Shown piece after piece: positions 16,810-25,259 of a stretch of DNA of 39,434 nt; within the stretch, counting starts at the first letter, position 1; the number at the start of each line of letters is the position of its first letter. The notes under the pieces were generated by a model, which ran no database searches, was not told the origin of the DNA, and worked only from the letters and a program-made list of their open reading frames with translations. The DNA lies in NCBI GenBank assembly GCA_903847285.1, contig CAINDH010000131.1:1-39434 (forward strand), in the 5' to 3' direction. The translations under genes and the position numbers were made by a program. This DNA is from an uncultured Verrucomicrobia subdivision 3 bacterium (GTDB lineage: Bacteria > Verrucomicrobiota > Verrucomicrobiae > Limisphaerales > UBA11358).

Positions 16810-16968
16810 GCGGGCTTTGATTTTTTTAATGAAATTCCGCCGCATCCCCAGCCTTTGCCTGCAGGGGAGAGTGGTTGTGTTCGCTAACTAAAAATCTCCC
16901 TCAACACGTCTCGACGGCAAACGTCAAGCAGCGCTTTTTTTGAGTCCAAAAAAATTTTCCGGTTTCCG

Positions 16969-16997
16969 TTTTACACACCGCACGCGCTCCGTTAAAT
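16969..16997 (+). promoter_or_regulatory. candidate promoter of tex
   Basis: TTTTAC (16969-16974), a 17-base spacer and TTAAAT (16992-16997) lie 18 bases before the tex start. The segment from CCGTTT to TTAAATCAT closely matches the region before the M50 protease gene (27499-27526, minus strand), which supports a shared promoter form. Confidence 0.5.
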
Positions 16998-17015
16998 CAT
17001 CCGCCCACTCTTGAA

Positions 17016-19301
17016 ATGAACGAAGCGCATATCCAAAAAATTGCCGGTGAACTGAAGATCCAACCGCGTCAGGTGCTGGCCACCGCCAAACTCTTTGCCG
17101 AAGGCGCAACGGTGCCTTTTATTTCACGCTACCGTAAGGAAGCCACGGGTTCGTTGGACGAAGTTGCCGTCACGAACATCCGCGAGCGGCTCATCGGGTT
17201 GGCGGACTTGGACAATCGTCGCGAGGCCATCGTCAAATCGCTTGTCGAACGCAATCTCCTCACGGACCAACTCAAGGCCGACATCAACGCCGCCGACAAC
17301 ATCACGAGGCTGGAAGATATTTATCTGCCGTTTCGTCCGAAACGCCGCACGCGCGCGATGATCGCCAAGGAACAAGGTTTGGAGCCGCTCGCGGATTTGT
17401 TGTTCCAGCAACAGTCCACCACTGATCCGCTGGCGGAAGCGGCGAAATATGTCAGCGTCAAAAAAGGTGTGGCCGATGTGTCGGCGGCGCTCGCGGGTGC
17501 GCGCGACATCATCGCGGAACGCGTGAGCGACGAGGCGAATGCTCGCGCGAAGCTGCGCGATTTGTATTGGAACGAAGGCGTTATCAAATCGAAAGTCATG
17601 TCCGACAAGCAGGAGGCGGGCGCGAAGTTCAAAGATTATTTTGATTGGAGCGAACCGATTGGAAAAATTCCGAGCCATCGTCTGCTCGCCATCCGGCGCG
17701 GTGAGACGGAAGGTTTTTTGATGATGCGGATTTCGCCGCCGGAAGAATCAGTGCTGCCAATGCTGGAGCCGCTGTTCGTCACCAGCAAAGGCCCAGCGGC
17801 GGAACAGGTTCGCCTCGCCGTGCAAGATGCTTACAAACGCCTGCTGGCTTCGGCGATCGAAGTGGAGTTGCGCATGGAAACTAAGAAACGCGCAGACACG
17901 GAAGCGATTCGCGTGTTCGCCGACAATTTGCGCGAGCTGCTGCTCGCCTCGCCGCTCGGCAGTAAAAACATGCTGGCGATTGATCCGGGTTTTCGCACCG
18001 GCTGCAAAATTGTCTGCCTTGACCGCCAGGGAAAATTGCTGCACAACGACGTGGTTTATCCGACGGCTTCCAGCGCGGGCGAAGTGCGCGAAGCGGCGAT
18101 GGCGCTGTTGAGCATGATTAAGAAATACAACATCGAAGCCATCGCCATCGGCAACGGCACGGCGGGTCGCGAAACGGAAACATTCATCAAGGCGCTCAAG
18201 CTGCCCTCGACCATTCCCGTGGTGATGGTGAATGAAAGCGGCGCTTCGATTTACTCCGCGTCTGACGTGGCGCGCGAAGAATTTCCCACGCAAGATTTGA
18301 CAGTGCGCGGTGCGGTTTCGATTGGGCGTCGCCTCATGGACCCGCTCGCAGAACTGGTGAAGCTCGATCCGAAATCCATCGGCGTCGGCCAGTATCAGCA
18401 CGACGTGGAGCAGGGCGCGCTCAAGCGTAGCCTCGATGACGTCGTGATCAGTTGTGTGAACGGCGTGGGCGTGGAACTGAATACGGCGAGCAAACAATTG
18501 ATGGCTTACGTTTCCGGCCTCGGCCCGGCGCTGGCGGCGAACATCGTGGCGTATCGCAATGAAAACGGGCCGTTCAAGTCGCGGGCGGAATTGAAAAAAG
18601 TTCCGCTCCTCGGTGAAAAAGCGTTTGAGCAAGCGGCGGGTTTTTTGCGCATCCGCGACGGCGCGCATCCGCTGGACGCGAGTGCGGTTCATCCAGAGAG
18701 CTACGAACTGGTGGATCGCATGGCGAAAGATTTGAACTGCACGGTCATTGATTTGATGCGCGATGCCGGATTGCGCCAGAAAATTCAGTTGCCCAAATAC
18801 GTCACGGAAACCGTGGGCTTGCCGACGTTGACCGACATTCTCGGCGAACTCGCAAAGCCCGGTCGCGACCCGCGCCAGAAGTTTGAAGTGTTCTCGTTTC
18901 AAAGCGGCGTGGAAAAAATGGATGACTTGAAGCCCGGCATGAAGTTGCCTGGTATTGTGACGAACGTGACGGCGTTCGGCGCGTTCGTGGACATCGGTGT
19001 GCACCAGGACGGGCTCGTTCATGTCAGTCAGTTGTCGGACCGATTTATCAAAGATCCATCCGAAGTCGTGAAGGTTTCTCAGAAAGTAACCGTGACTGTG
19101 ACGGAAGTGGATTTGCCGCGCAAACGCATCGCACTCTCGATGAAGGCGGCACCGGTCATCGGTGCAAGCACGAGTGGCACGCGCACGTCGCCCGCCGCGC
19201 CGCGTCCAGCGGGCGGTGGTTTTAATCGTCCGACACAACCGGCGCAACCTGCACCAGTGGATTGGTTCACGGCGGCGTTAAATAAAAGCAAGGGCAACTA
19301 A
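17016..19301 (+). CDS. tex: Tex RNA-binding transcription accessory protein
   Basis: A 761-residue protein of normal Tex length. N-terminal helical region (VPFISRYRKEATGSLDE, IYLPFRPKRRTRA), a YqgF/RNase H-like domain (about 320-450, LAIDPGFRTGCKIVCLD), helix-hairpin-helix repeats (about 490-560) and a C-terminal S1 RNA-binding domain (about 640-712, GIVTNVTAFGAFVDIGVHQDGLVHVSQ). The last 40 residues are a Pro/Ala/Gly-rich tail. Tex binds nucleic acids and affects transcription and stress tolerance in other bacteria. The next gene begins 5 bases after its stop. Confidence 0.95.
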   Translation: MNEAHIQKIAGELKIQPRQVLATAKLFAEGATVPFISRYRKEATGSLDEVAVTNIRERLIGLADLDNRREAIVKSLVERNLLTDQLKADINAADNITRLEDIYLPFRPKRRTRAMIAKEQGLEPLADLLFQQQSTTDPLAEAAKYVSVKKGVADVSAALAGARDIIAERVSDEANARAKLRDLYWNEGVIKSKVMSDKQEAGAKFKDYFDWSEPIGKIPSHRLLAIRRGETEGFLMMRISPPEESVLPMLEPLFVTSKGPAAEQVRLAVQDAYKRLLASAIEVELRMETKKRADTEAIRVFADNLRELLLASPLGSKNMLAIDPGFRTGCKIVCLDRQGKLLHNDVVYPTASSAGEVREAAMALLSMIKKYNIEAIAIGNGTAGRETETFIKALKLPSTIPVVMVNESGASIYSASDVAREEFPTQDLTVRGAVSIGRRLMDPLAELVKLDPKSIGVGQYQHDVEQGALKRSLDDVVISCVNGVGVELNTASKQLMAYVSGLGPALAANIVAYRNENGPFKSRAELKKVPLLGEKAFEQAAGFLRIRDGAHPLDASAVHPESYELVDRMAKDLNCTVIDLMRDAGLRQKIQLPKYVTETVGLPTLTDILGELAKPGRDPRQKFEVFSFQSGVEKMDDLKPGMKLPGIVTNVTAFGAFVDIGVHQDGLVHVSQLSDRFIKDPSEVVKVSQKVTVTVTEVDLPRKRIALSMKAAPVIGASTSGTRTSPAAPRPAGGGFNRPTQPAQPAPVDWFTAALNKSKGN

Positions 19302-19306
19302 AATTT

Positions 19307-19996
19307 ATGGCCAAAGAACAGAAACCTAAAAAATCCAAACAGGATGAGCAGGCGCAGTTGTTGGCTTTGCTCCGCGCCATTTTGCCCAAGGTAGAAATCG
19401 ATTCGGCGCTGGCGGATAGAATTTATTCTGCGTTCGAGGCGGAGCTGCGCGCGAAGAATCGCGTGAACTCGTTTGAAAAATTTTGTGAGCGGATTGAACT
19501 GCCCGATTTAGAGCCGAAGACGCTGGAGGAAGTAAAACAGCAACTCATCGCCGGATTTGGCGATGCGGATTTAGATATCGAACCGAATGAAGATGGCAAG
19601 GGCCTGCGCGTGGATGTTTCGTTGCCGGACGGCACGCAGTTTCACAGCCGGATTCTGGTGCGTCCGCCCGGCGCGGAGGGCAGCGACGAGCAGGAGATCA
19701 CGCTGAAATTTGTCTCGTTCCCCGTGGCGCTGCCGGGCGATGCAGAAATGCTCTGGGCTCTGGCCAAGCGTGAGAACATGACAAACGACGAGGCGGCGAT
19801 TGCGCTGACGAAAATCGAGGATGAGTTCTGGGCTTCCAAGGCCGGGCAGAAATTGATCAAGGATCGCGTGGAGAAAAGTTTTCCGGAATTCATCGCGCGC
19901 GTGCCGGCGGGAATGCTCGGCGACGTGGGGTTGAAGCGGCATTACAAACTGCCGGAGACGCTGAAAGTGTTGCGCGCATCGGCCAAGCAGATGTGA
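19307..19996 (+). CDS. protein of unknown function downstream of tex
   Basis: A 229-residue soluble protein starting 5 bases after tex, so almost certainly co-transcribed. It begins with a Lys-rich tail (MAKEQKPKKSKQDEQ), then helical segments, a central stretch with strand character (KGLRVDVSLPDGTQFHSRI) and a C-terminal helical part (KAGQKLIKDRVEKSFPEFIARVPAGML). No signal peptide, membrane segment or catalytic motif is visible. The family is not recognised. Its position suggests a role alongside Tex. Confidence 0.75.
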   Translation: MAKEQKPKKSKQDEQAQLLALLRAILPKVEIDSALADRIYSAFEAELRAKNRVNSFEKFCERIELPDLEPKTLEEVKQQLIAGFGDADLDIEPNEDGKGLRVDVSLPDGTQFHSRILVRPPGAEGSDEQEITLKFVSFPVALPGDAEMLWALAKRENMTNDEAAIALTKIEDEFWASKAGQKLIKDRVEKSFPEFIARVPAGMLGDVGLKRHYKLPETLKVLRASAKQM

Positions 19997-20143
19997 GATG
20001 CGGGCACAAAGTTCCGCAATCCTTGATCAAGCAAGCGCTGGTTAGGGATTAGCCGAATCGACATGCAGGGAAGCAGGGAGTTTTTCAGCGACCAAATAGA
20101 TGTGGCACGGACCGGAGCGCTCAACAATCGTATCAGTATCAAC

Positions 20144-20658
20144 ATGGAAAAGACTGAAACCATTCCCCAGCTGGCAAACTCCAATCGGGGTAAAATTCTA
20201 ATTGCTGACGATGATAAGCATTTTCGCGACAGTCTGCTTAAATGTCTGACGCGTGACGGTTTTGATTGCGAGGTCGCCGGCTCGGCGGCGGAAGCCATTG
20301 AGCTCTTACGAAAAAGTGAGTTCGATGTGCTGCTTTCCGACATCAATATGCCCGGCAACTTCGATTTGGAACTGGTCGAAAATATGCCGGCAATCGCTGA
20401 TGGCTGCCGGTCATTCTCCTTACGGGTGAGCCGACGGTGGTCACCGCGACGCGTTCCGTGCGTTTGCGTGTGACGGCCTATCTGACCAAGCCGCCGGAAA
20501 TTGTAGAGGTTTGCCGGTTGCTCGACACGGCGGTTAAGGAACGCCGGCAAATGCGGGTGCTTAAGGATGGCCGGCAACGGCTGTATGATTGGGATAATGA
20601 AATCGAGCGCCTCCAACGCCTGCTGGCACAACTCCAGACATCCGCCAAAACGAATTGA
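20144..20658 (+). pseudogene. response regulator broken by a frameshift
   Basis: From the ATG at 20144 the first frame encodes a receiver domain: GKILIADDDKHFRDSLLKC and phospho-site Asp in VLLSDINMPG. It leaves the family pattern after IADG at about 20402. A frame offset by two bases continues it as LPVILLTGEPTVVTA with the conserved Thr and Lys (YLTKPPE) and runs to 20658. One missing base near 20402 explains the break. The C-terminal part is a short coiled segment (RLQRLLAQLQT) without a DNA-binding domain. It is either a real pseudogene or a sequencing error. Confidence 0.8.
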
Positions 20659-20720
20659 GGCGAAAGCAGAAAAACAGCTTTTGACGCTCTCCCGTCGTCC
20701 CCGTCCAACTGGCGATCTGG

Positions 20721-20879
20721 TCAGTCTTTCATGGGGCGGAATCCGCCCGCCAGCCAGATGACAACGCAAATCACCAGAATCAGGCTAAGCCCGCTGCCGC
20801 CGATGACGGGGCCGCCAAAATAAAACGCGCCGCCGCCGAACAAGAGAAGAAGAACGACCATGACTAGTAATATATTCAT
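20721..20879 (-). CDS. DUF3309-like small membrane protein
   Basis: A 52-residue protein from the ATG at 20879: an N-terminal hydrophobic helix (NILLVMVVLLLLFGGGAF), a Gly-rich turn (GGPVIGGSG) and a second helix (SLILVICVVIWLAGG), ending FRPMKD. The two-helix, Gly-rich-loop plan fits DUF3309, a family of stress-linked tiny membrane proteins of unknown role. A longer frame from 20954 has no supporting features. It is monocistronic and lies between a broken regulator and a small lipoprotein gene. Confidence 0.65.
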   Translation of the reverse strand: MNILLVMVVLLLLFGGGAFYFGGPVIGGSGLSLILVICVVIWLAGGFRPMKD

Positions 20880-21089
20880 GCCGCCAAGATAATAATTCGC
20901 TCTATGGTTGCTATGGGGTCTTCTGCCCATGGAACAAAAAATCATCCGTGGCACCTGAAAATCCGAGTGTGGGATTTGGTATTTCCAGCGCCAGTTTGGA
21001 TCTTAAAGGGACAAGTTAGGGTTATACCCCATAGCCTTTAGCCGGCGGATGGCGCAATAATGCATCGTAAATTAACCAACCAAACAACC

Positions 21090-21254
21090 ATGATGCTTAT
21101 GAAAAAAATCCTCCTCGGCTGCGTCGCCACCGCCGCACTTTTAACCATAACCGGCTGCGCCTCGGACAGCACCCACAGCACGACCACCACGTCGCAACAA
21201 ACCACTGTGCCCGCTCCCGTCACCACCACGACTACGGATACCCAAACCAAATAA
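21090..21254 (+). CDS. small Thr-rich lipoprotein
   Basis: From 21090 the protein is MMLMKKILLGCVATAALLTI, then TGC as the lipobox end, followed by about 32 residues rich in Thr and Ser with no fold signature. Starts at 21060, 21093 and 21099 are also open; 21090-21099 gives the best signal peptide. It resembles the many tiny disordered lipoproteins of stress or envelope regulons. No neighbour gives a function. Confidence 0.55.
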   Translation: MMLMKKILLGCVATAALLTITGCASDSTHSTTTTSQQTTVPAPVTTTTTDTQTK

Positions 21255-21325
21255 GGTTTGGATTTTCGCAGGGGCGCGCGCCGTGTTTAGGTTAGTCCGC
21301 TCGGCATGGTAGTGTCGAGTGGACG

Positions 21326-21355
21326 CGCTACACCGTTCCGGTGAGCGGTGTGGCG
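21326..21355. repeat. 10-bp stem hairpin
   Basis: CGCTACACCG (21326-21335) pairs with CGGTGTGGCG (21346-21355) with one G-T pair around a 10-base loop. It lies in the gap between the lipoprotein and the YHS gene. There is no T run, so it is unlikely to be an intrinsic terminator; it may be a dispersed intergenic palindrome. Confidence 0.45.
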
Positions 21356-21441
21356 CTACTGCTGGTGGTAAATTGTCCGAGAAATAATCCTGCGTTCACA
21401 ACCTCCGCTGGTGCGGCGACAGCCTAAAAGGAAAACCGACC

Positions 21442-21609
21442 ATGAAATCCAAACCCATGCCCAAAGACCCCGTCTGTAAAACGCCCGTGGCGGCAGCCAC
21501 CGCGCTCTACGAAAAGCACGCTGGGAAAATCTACTATTTTTGCAGTTATTTCTGCCGGCATGAATTTCTGCTTCGCGCCTCGGAGCCTGCCGCGCGGAAA
21601 AGTCTGTAA
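21442..21609 (+). CDS. 55-residue YHS-domain protein
   Basis: ATG at 21442, with a purine-rich AAAAGGAAAA upstream. The protein contains KDPVCKTPVAAATALYEKHA and then KIYYFCSYFCRHEFL. This is the YHS pattern: D-P-V-C-x-x-x-V, an aromatic strand (YYFCS), then C-x-x-x-F. The Cys residues (C12, C33, C37) are likely metal ligands. Such domains occur alone or in metal-transport and heavy-metal-resistance proteins. No transporter is adjacent. It stands alone in a zone of broken genes but appears intact. Confidence 0.7.
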   Translation: MKSKPMPKDPVCKTPVAAATALYEKHAGKIYYFCSYFCRHEFLLRASEPAARKSL

Positions 21610-21810
21610 ACACCCATGGATAGCAACTGATATCTTTCCCACCGCCTTTTGCACCATGGCCTTACGCCTGCGCGACGTTTGCGCGTTGTCATAAAAGAAC
21701 TACTCCCCGTCATATTCCCCAAAATTCAAAAGGCGGCCACCGTTAGGTGACCGTCAGTTATTTGGCTCCTCTTTATTTCATTTCAGCCGGTCGCGACGAT
21801 ACCGAGCGGT

Positions 21811-21855
21811 GGACTCCTCCTGGGCTTCAAGACGCCCGACGAAGTCTATTGCTAA
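21811..21855 (+). pseudogene. possible transposase C-terminal remnant
   Basis: The frame ending at TAA 21853-21855 reads GGLLLGFKTPDEVYC. LGFKTPDEVY is typical of the last residues of IS3- or IS30-type transposases. Nothing transposase-like precedes it in the same frame and no terminal repeats were found. It is a short match in a gene-poor stretch beside two broken regulators; the evidence is suggestive only. Confidence 0.35.
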
Positions 21856-21892
21856 AACCCTAATTTTTGTCGCACTACAAATGTGAAACTAA

Positions 21893-22288
21893 AATGTTCC
21901 GCATGGCCATGGCCAGCGCATCTTGGTGGTGGACGACGAGCCAGCGTTGACGACGGTCTTTCAACGATGGTTGAGCCGCATGAATTATCAAATCACGACC
22001 AGCAATGATCCAAACGCGACACTGAAATTATTTTGCGCCCAGCCCTAGGGATTCGACCTGGTCGTAACCGATCTGACGATGCCGGAGATGAACGGGATGG
22101 AACTGGCGCGGCAGATCCGCGCCGTCCGGCCCGGTATGCCGATCCTGCTGGCGAGCGGATTTAACGCCACGCTCAGTCACGAAAACCTGCGTGATGCGGG
22201 CATCCTTGGTTTGATCCAGAAACTGTTTTCAAGCATCACGCTGGCGGAAGCGGTGCAAAAAGCTTTCGCTACCGGTCATACCCGCTGA
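21893..22288 (+). pseudogene. decayed receiver domain with internal amber stop and no start
   Basis: The frame from 21893 reads HGHGQRILVVDDEPALTTVF, a typical beginning of a receiver domain fused behind a kinase, and continues to FCAQP. It then meets TAG and resumes GFDLVVTDLTMPEMNGMELA with the phospho-site Asp, ending ATGHTR at 22288. A TAA lies directly upstream at 21890-21892 and no start codon fits. It is probably the tail of a deleted hybrid kinase. The conserved Lys region is degenerate (IQKLFSS). Confidence 0.75.
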
Positions 22289-22414
22289 TGAAGGTGCAAT
22301 CAGTGGGCGTAGATTCCATTTTCGCTTCCATTTCCGACGCGGTGAATTAAGTTCTGCGGAAAGATGATTCCCATTTTGGACAACCACGATCTTTTCGTCA
22401 GCACACTGGGGTGA

Positions 22415-23266
22415 ATGAAAATGAAATTTGGCATCAATACATTCCTGTTCACCTCGCCGTTCACCAACGCCAGCGCAAAACTGTTCCCGAAATTCAAGGC
22501 GTGGGGTTTTGACGGCGTGGAGATCGCCATCGAAAATCCGGCGGACATTGATGCGGGGTTCGTGAAAGCGCAATTGGACCGCCACGGGATGGTCTGCACT
22601 TCGGTTTGCGCCTGCTTTCCGCCGAGTCGCGATTTGCGCGGCACCAAGACCCAACAACGCGCATCGGTGGTTTACCTGAAACGGCTGGTGGACATCGCGG
22701 ATGTTCTCGGCACAAACATCGTCATGGGCCCGCTTTATTCTGCCACCGGTCGCGCGGATGCGGTGCCGGTTGGTGAATACAAAAAGCAATGGTTCACGGT
22801 GCGTGGGCATTTGAAAACGATTTGCGCTTACGCCGAGGCGAACGGGAAAATCATCTGCATGGAGCCGCTGAACCGTTTTGAAACGGATTTTATCAACACG
22901 GTGGAGCAGGGGTTGCAGATGATCTGCGAGGTAAAAAGTCCCGCGCTGAAATTGTTGCTCGATACGTTTCACATGAACATCGAGGAAAAAAATCCAGCGG
23001 CGGCCATTCGTCGTGCGGGCAAACACGTTGGGCACATCCATGCGAGCGCGAGTGATCGCGGCACGCCGGGCAACGACCATGTGGACTGGCGCGGTGTGGC
23101 GGCGGCTTTGCGCGAGATCCAATACGAGGGCGCGGTGGTGATCGAATCGTTCACGCAGGACGTCAAGGTAATCGCCCGGGCGGCAGCGATCTGGCGTAAA
23201 ATTGAACCGCGTCGCGACGACATCGCAAGCAAGGGACTCGTGTTTCTGAAAAAGACTTTTAAATAA
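22415..23266 (+). CDS. sugar isomerase/epimerase (D-tagatose/D-psicose 3-epimerase type)
   Basis: A 283-residue TIM-barrel protein of the xylose-isomerase-like family. The four metal ligands of the D-tagatose 3-epimerase subgroup can be placed: E150 (MEPLNRFE), D183 (LLDTFHMNIEE), H209 (HIHASASDRGTPG) and E244 (VVIESF). Spacing and flanking motifs match the subgroup well. It would interconvert ketoses at C3 or a keto-sugar derivative in the cytoplasm. No signal peptide. A GGGGTGA stretch lies 5 bases upstream of the start. Followed by a ThuA-like gene after 57 bases. Confidence 0.88.
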   Translation: MKMKFGINTFLFTSPFTNASAKLFPKFKAWGFDGVEIAIENPADIDAGFVKAQLDRHGMVCTSVCACFPPSRDLRGTKTQQRASVVYLKRLVDIADVLGTNIVMGPLYSATGRADAVPVGEYKKQWFTVRGHLKTICAYAEANGKIICMEPLNRFETDFINTVEQGLQMICEVKSPALKLLLDTFHMNIEEKNPAAAIRRAGKHVGHIHASASDRGTPGNDHVDWRGVAAALREIQYEGAVVIESFTQDVKVIARAAAIWRKIEPRRDDIASKGLVFLKKTFK

Positions 23267-23323
23267 TTCTGTAATCTCGCGGTGAGTTCACCGTCATTAT
23301 TTTCACAACCCGGACATAATATT

Positions 23324-24253
23324 ATGAAAACACTGGCCATTTTGATTTTTGCCTTAATCACCTCCGCCCCCGTTGTCAGTCACGCTGAAGACAAGCGCAT
23401 CGTTTTGATCGCTGGCAAACCCAGTCACGGACCCGGTGAACATGAGCATCGCGCGGGGATGTTATTGTTCCAAAAATGTTTGGCCAATTTTCCGGGAGTC
23501 AAAGTGGAGGTTTGCACGAACGGCTGGCCGACGGATCCCGCGGTGCTGAGCGCCGCGGCGGCAGTTGTGATTTACAGCGATGGCGGCGGCGGGCACCCCG
23601 CGTTACAAGACGATCACCTGCAACAACTCGACGCGCTCGTGAAGCGAGGCGTCGGTTTCGGTTGCATCCATTACGCCGTGGAGCCAACGCTTGAAAAGGG
23701 GCAGAACGAATTTCTTGACTGGATGGGCGGCTGTTTTGAGATCAACCGCTCGGTGAATCCCACGTGGGAGGCGGAGTTCAAAAACTTTCCCGTGCATCCC
23801 ATCGCGCGCGGCGTGTCGCCGTTCAAGCTCAAGGACGAATGGTATTTCAACATGCGTTTCCGCGACGGCATGAAGGGTGTGACGTCAATTCTCGCGGCGG
23901 TTCCTGACGCCGACACGATGTATCGCGCCGACGGACCGCACGAGGGCAATCCCGGCGTGCGCGCGGCCGTGGCGCGCGGTGATCTGCAAACCCTCTTGTG
24001 GGCTGGCGAACGGGCAGATGGCGGACGTGGCTTTGGTTTTACCGGCGGTCATTATCATCGCAACTGGGGCAATGATGATTTCCGCAAGCTGGTGCTGAAT
24101 GGAATTCTTTGGGTCGCCAAAGTTGAAGTGCCGGCGGACGGTGTGAAATCATCCGTGACCGCCGCTGACCTCGAACAGAACCTTGATCTCAAAGCGCGCA
24201 AGGTGAAAGCAAAACCGGTAGTTATGCCCACGCCCGCACCGGCGACCAAGTAG
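23324..24253 (+). CDS. exported ThuA-like protein 1
   Basis: The ATG at 23324 gives MKTLAILIFALITSAPVVSHA, a clear signal peptide; the longer frame from 23282 would bury it. The mature 290 residues are a ThuA/glutamine-amidotransferase-like domain: RIVLIAGKPSHGPGEHEH, VVIYSDGGGGHPA, GVGFGCIHYAVEP and the C-terminal GGHYHRNWGNDDFRKLVLNGILW. ThuA was named from trehalose utilisation and acts on keto-disaccharide breakdown in rhizobia; exported homologues are abundant in Verrucomicrobiota and Planctomycetota. The C-terminus is a Lys/Pro-rich tail. Confidence 0.85.
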   Translation: MKTLAILIFALITSAPVVSHAEDKRIVLIAGKPSHGPGEHEHRAGMLLFQKCLANFPGVKVEVCTNGWPTDPAVLSAAAAVVIYSDGGGGHPALQDDHLQQLDALVKRGVGFGCIHYAVEPTLEKGQNEFLDWMGGCFEINRSVNPTWEAEFKNFPVHPIARGVSPFKLKDEWYFNMRFRDGMKGVTSILAAVPDADTMYRADGPHEGNPGVRAAVARGDLQTLLWAGERADGGRGFGFTGGHYHRNWGNDDFRKLVLNGILWVAKVEVPADGVKSSVTAADLEQNLDLKARKVKAKPVVMPTPAPATK

Positions 24254-24260
24254 CTGAAAA

Positions 24261-25118
24261 TTATTTCGCCGCGTAGCCGGGTTTGGGTTTGCCATCGGCA
24301 TCGAGCTTGTCGCAGGCCCACAACACGCCGCGCGTGACGAGGTCAAGGTAGCGTGCATCGGAAACCGTTTCGTTGTTGTGGCCGATGGTCGTGGAGAAGA
24401 CGCGCGCCTTGCCTAGGTAAACATTTTCCCATGCGACGACGAAATCATTTGTGCGTTGGGGTTCGCCGGTTTTGTTTTTGATGACTTGCACGCCGTGCGC
24501 GAGGGCGTGGGCGGTGGGGAACACTTGCACGTTGTTGTAATGCTCTTCGCGGATGGTCGTCCAATCGGCGAGGCCGGTGCTGATGGCGTTGGTTTTGTCG
24601 GTGAAAGAAATGGCAATCGGTTCCTGCGGGCCGTGGCCGCTGGATTGAATGCCGAGGTATTCATACCAGTGCGAATTGTCCGCGCCGTTAGCGACAGCTT
24701 TTTTAAAATCGCCGAAACGATAACTATGCATGGCGCAATGCAAATTCACTCCGGGAATGCCGTCTTGATGTGGCTTGAGCACACCCTGAATGATGGCGGG
24801 CTCGGTGATGTCGGCCGCACATTCGTCGTGGATGATCACGTCGTAGCCCTTTGCGTAATCGGGATTACCGTAGATCGGCAGCGCGGGTTTGGTGTTGCCG
24901 TCAGCAGAGTAGATGATGTCCACGGTCACATTCGCGCGCGACTCGAGGCCTTGCTTGAGGATGTCTTTTTGTTTCGCGTAATCATGGCAGCAGCCGCCGG
25001 TGATGAGCAAAGCCTTGATGGGTTTGGTGGCTTCTTGTGCAAACAGCGCGGAAGCAGTTGGCAGAAGGCAGCTGACGATAACGGTGCGAAACAGTGAATG
25101 GGGGAAATTTCTTTGCAT
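24261..25118 (-). CDS. exported ThuA-like protein 2
   Basis: The ATG at 25118 gives MQRNFPHSLFRTVIVSCLLP and a signal peptide ending SALFAQ; the frame from 25184 is longer but less natural. The domain starts KALLITGGCCHDYAKQKDIL and includes VIIHDECAADITEP, VNLHCAMHSYRF and the C-terminal TTIGHNNETVSDARYLDLVTRGVLWAC. It belongs to the same family as the protein at 23324 but to a different subgroup. The two genes converge with 7 bases between their stop codons. It probably acts in the periplasm on sugar derivatives; the reaction is not known. Confidence 0.85.
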   Translation of the reverse strand: MQRNFPHSLFRTVIVSCLLPTASALFAQEATKPIKALLITGGCCHDYAKQKDILKQGLESRANVTVDIIYSADGNTKPALPIYGNPDYAKGYDVIIHDECAADITEPAIIQGVLKPHQDGIPGVNLHCAMHSYRFGDFKKAVANGADNSHWYEYLGIQSSGHGPQEPIAISFTDKTNAISTGLADWTTIREEHYNNVQVFPTAHALAHGVQVIKNKTGEPQRTNDFVVAWENVYLGKARVFSTTIGHNNETVSDARYLDLVTRGVLWACDKLDADGKPKPGYAAK

Positions 25119-25177
25119 GGCAATAACTAGCACGCAGAATTTTGGCGGACAAGCGGGAAAGTTTTGGGGCGTGAGTC

Positions 25178-25206
25178 TTGACAACTGCTTGATGAAAATG
25201 TTTTAA
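25178..25206 (+). promoter_or_regulatory. sigma-70-like promoter of the Gfo/Idh/MocA gene
   Basis: A perfect -35 TTGACA (25178-25183), a 17-base spacer and -10 TTTTAA (25201-25206) precede the start by 53 bases. It partly overlaps the region upstream of the divergent ThuA-like gene. Confidence 0.6.
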
Positions 25207-25259
25207 CTTTTGCTGTCCCAATCACGTCCATAGCCACTGAATTTACATCCACATACTTT

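Noticed and set aside
16850..16890. Terminator after the TPR gene
   Set aside because: TCCCC and GGGGA can pair around 13 bases but the stem is short and no T run follows.
17748..19247. 499-codon minus-strand open frame opposite tex
   Set aside because: Shadow of the tex reading frame; His/Arg-rich without any domain, while tex itself is complete.
21903..22078. Functional amber read-through in the receiver-domain gene
   Set aside because: The frame also lacks a start codon and is closed by TAA just upstream, so decay is the simpler reading.
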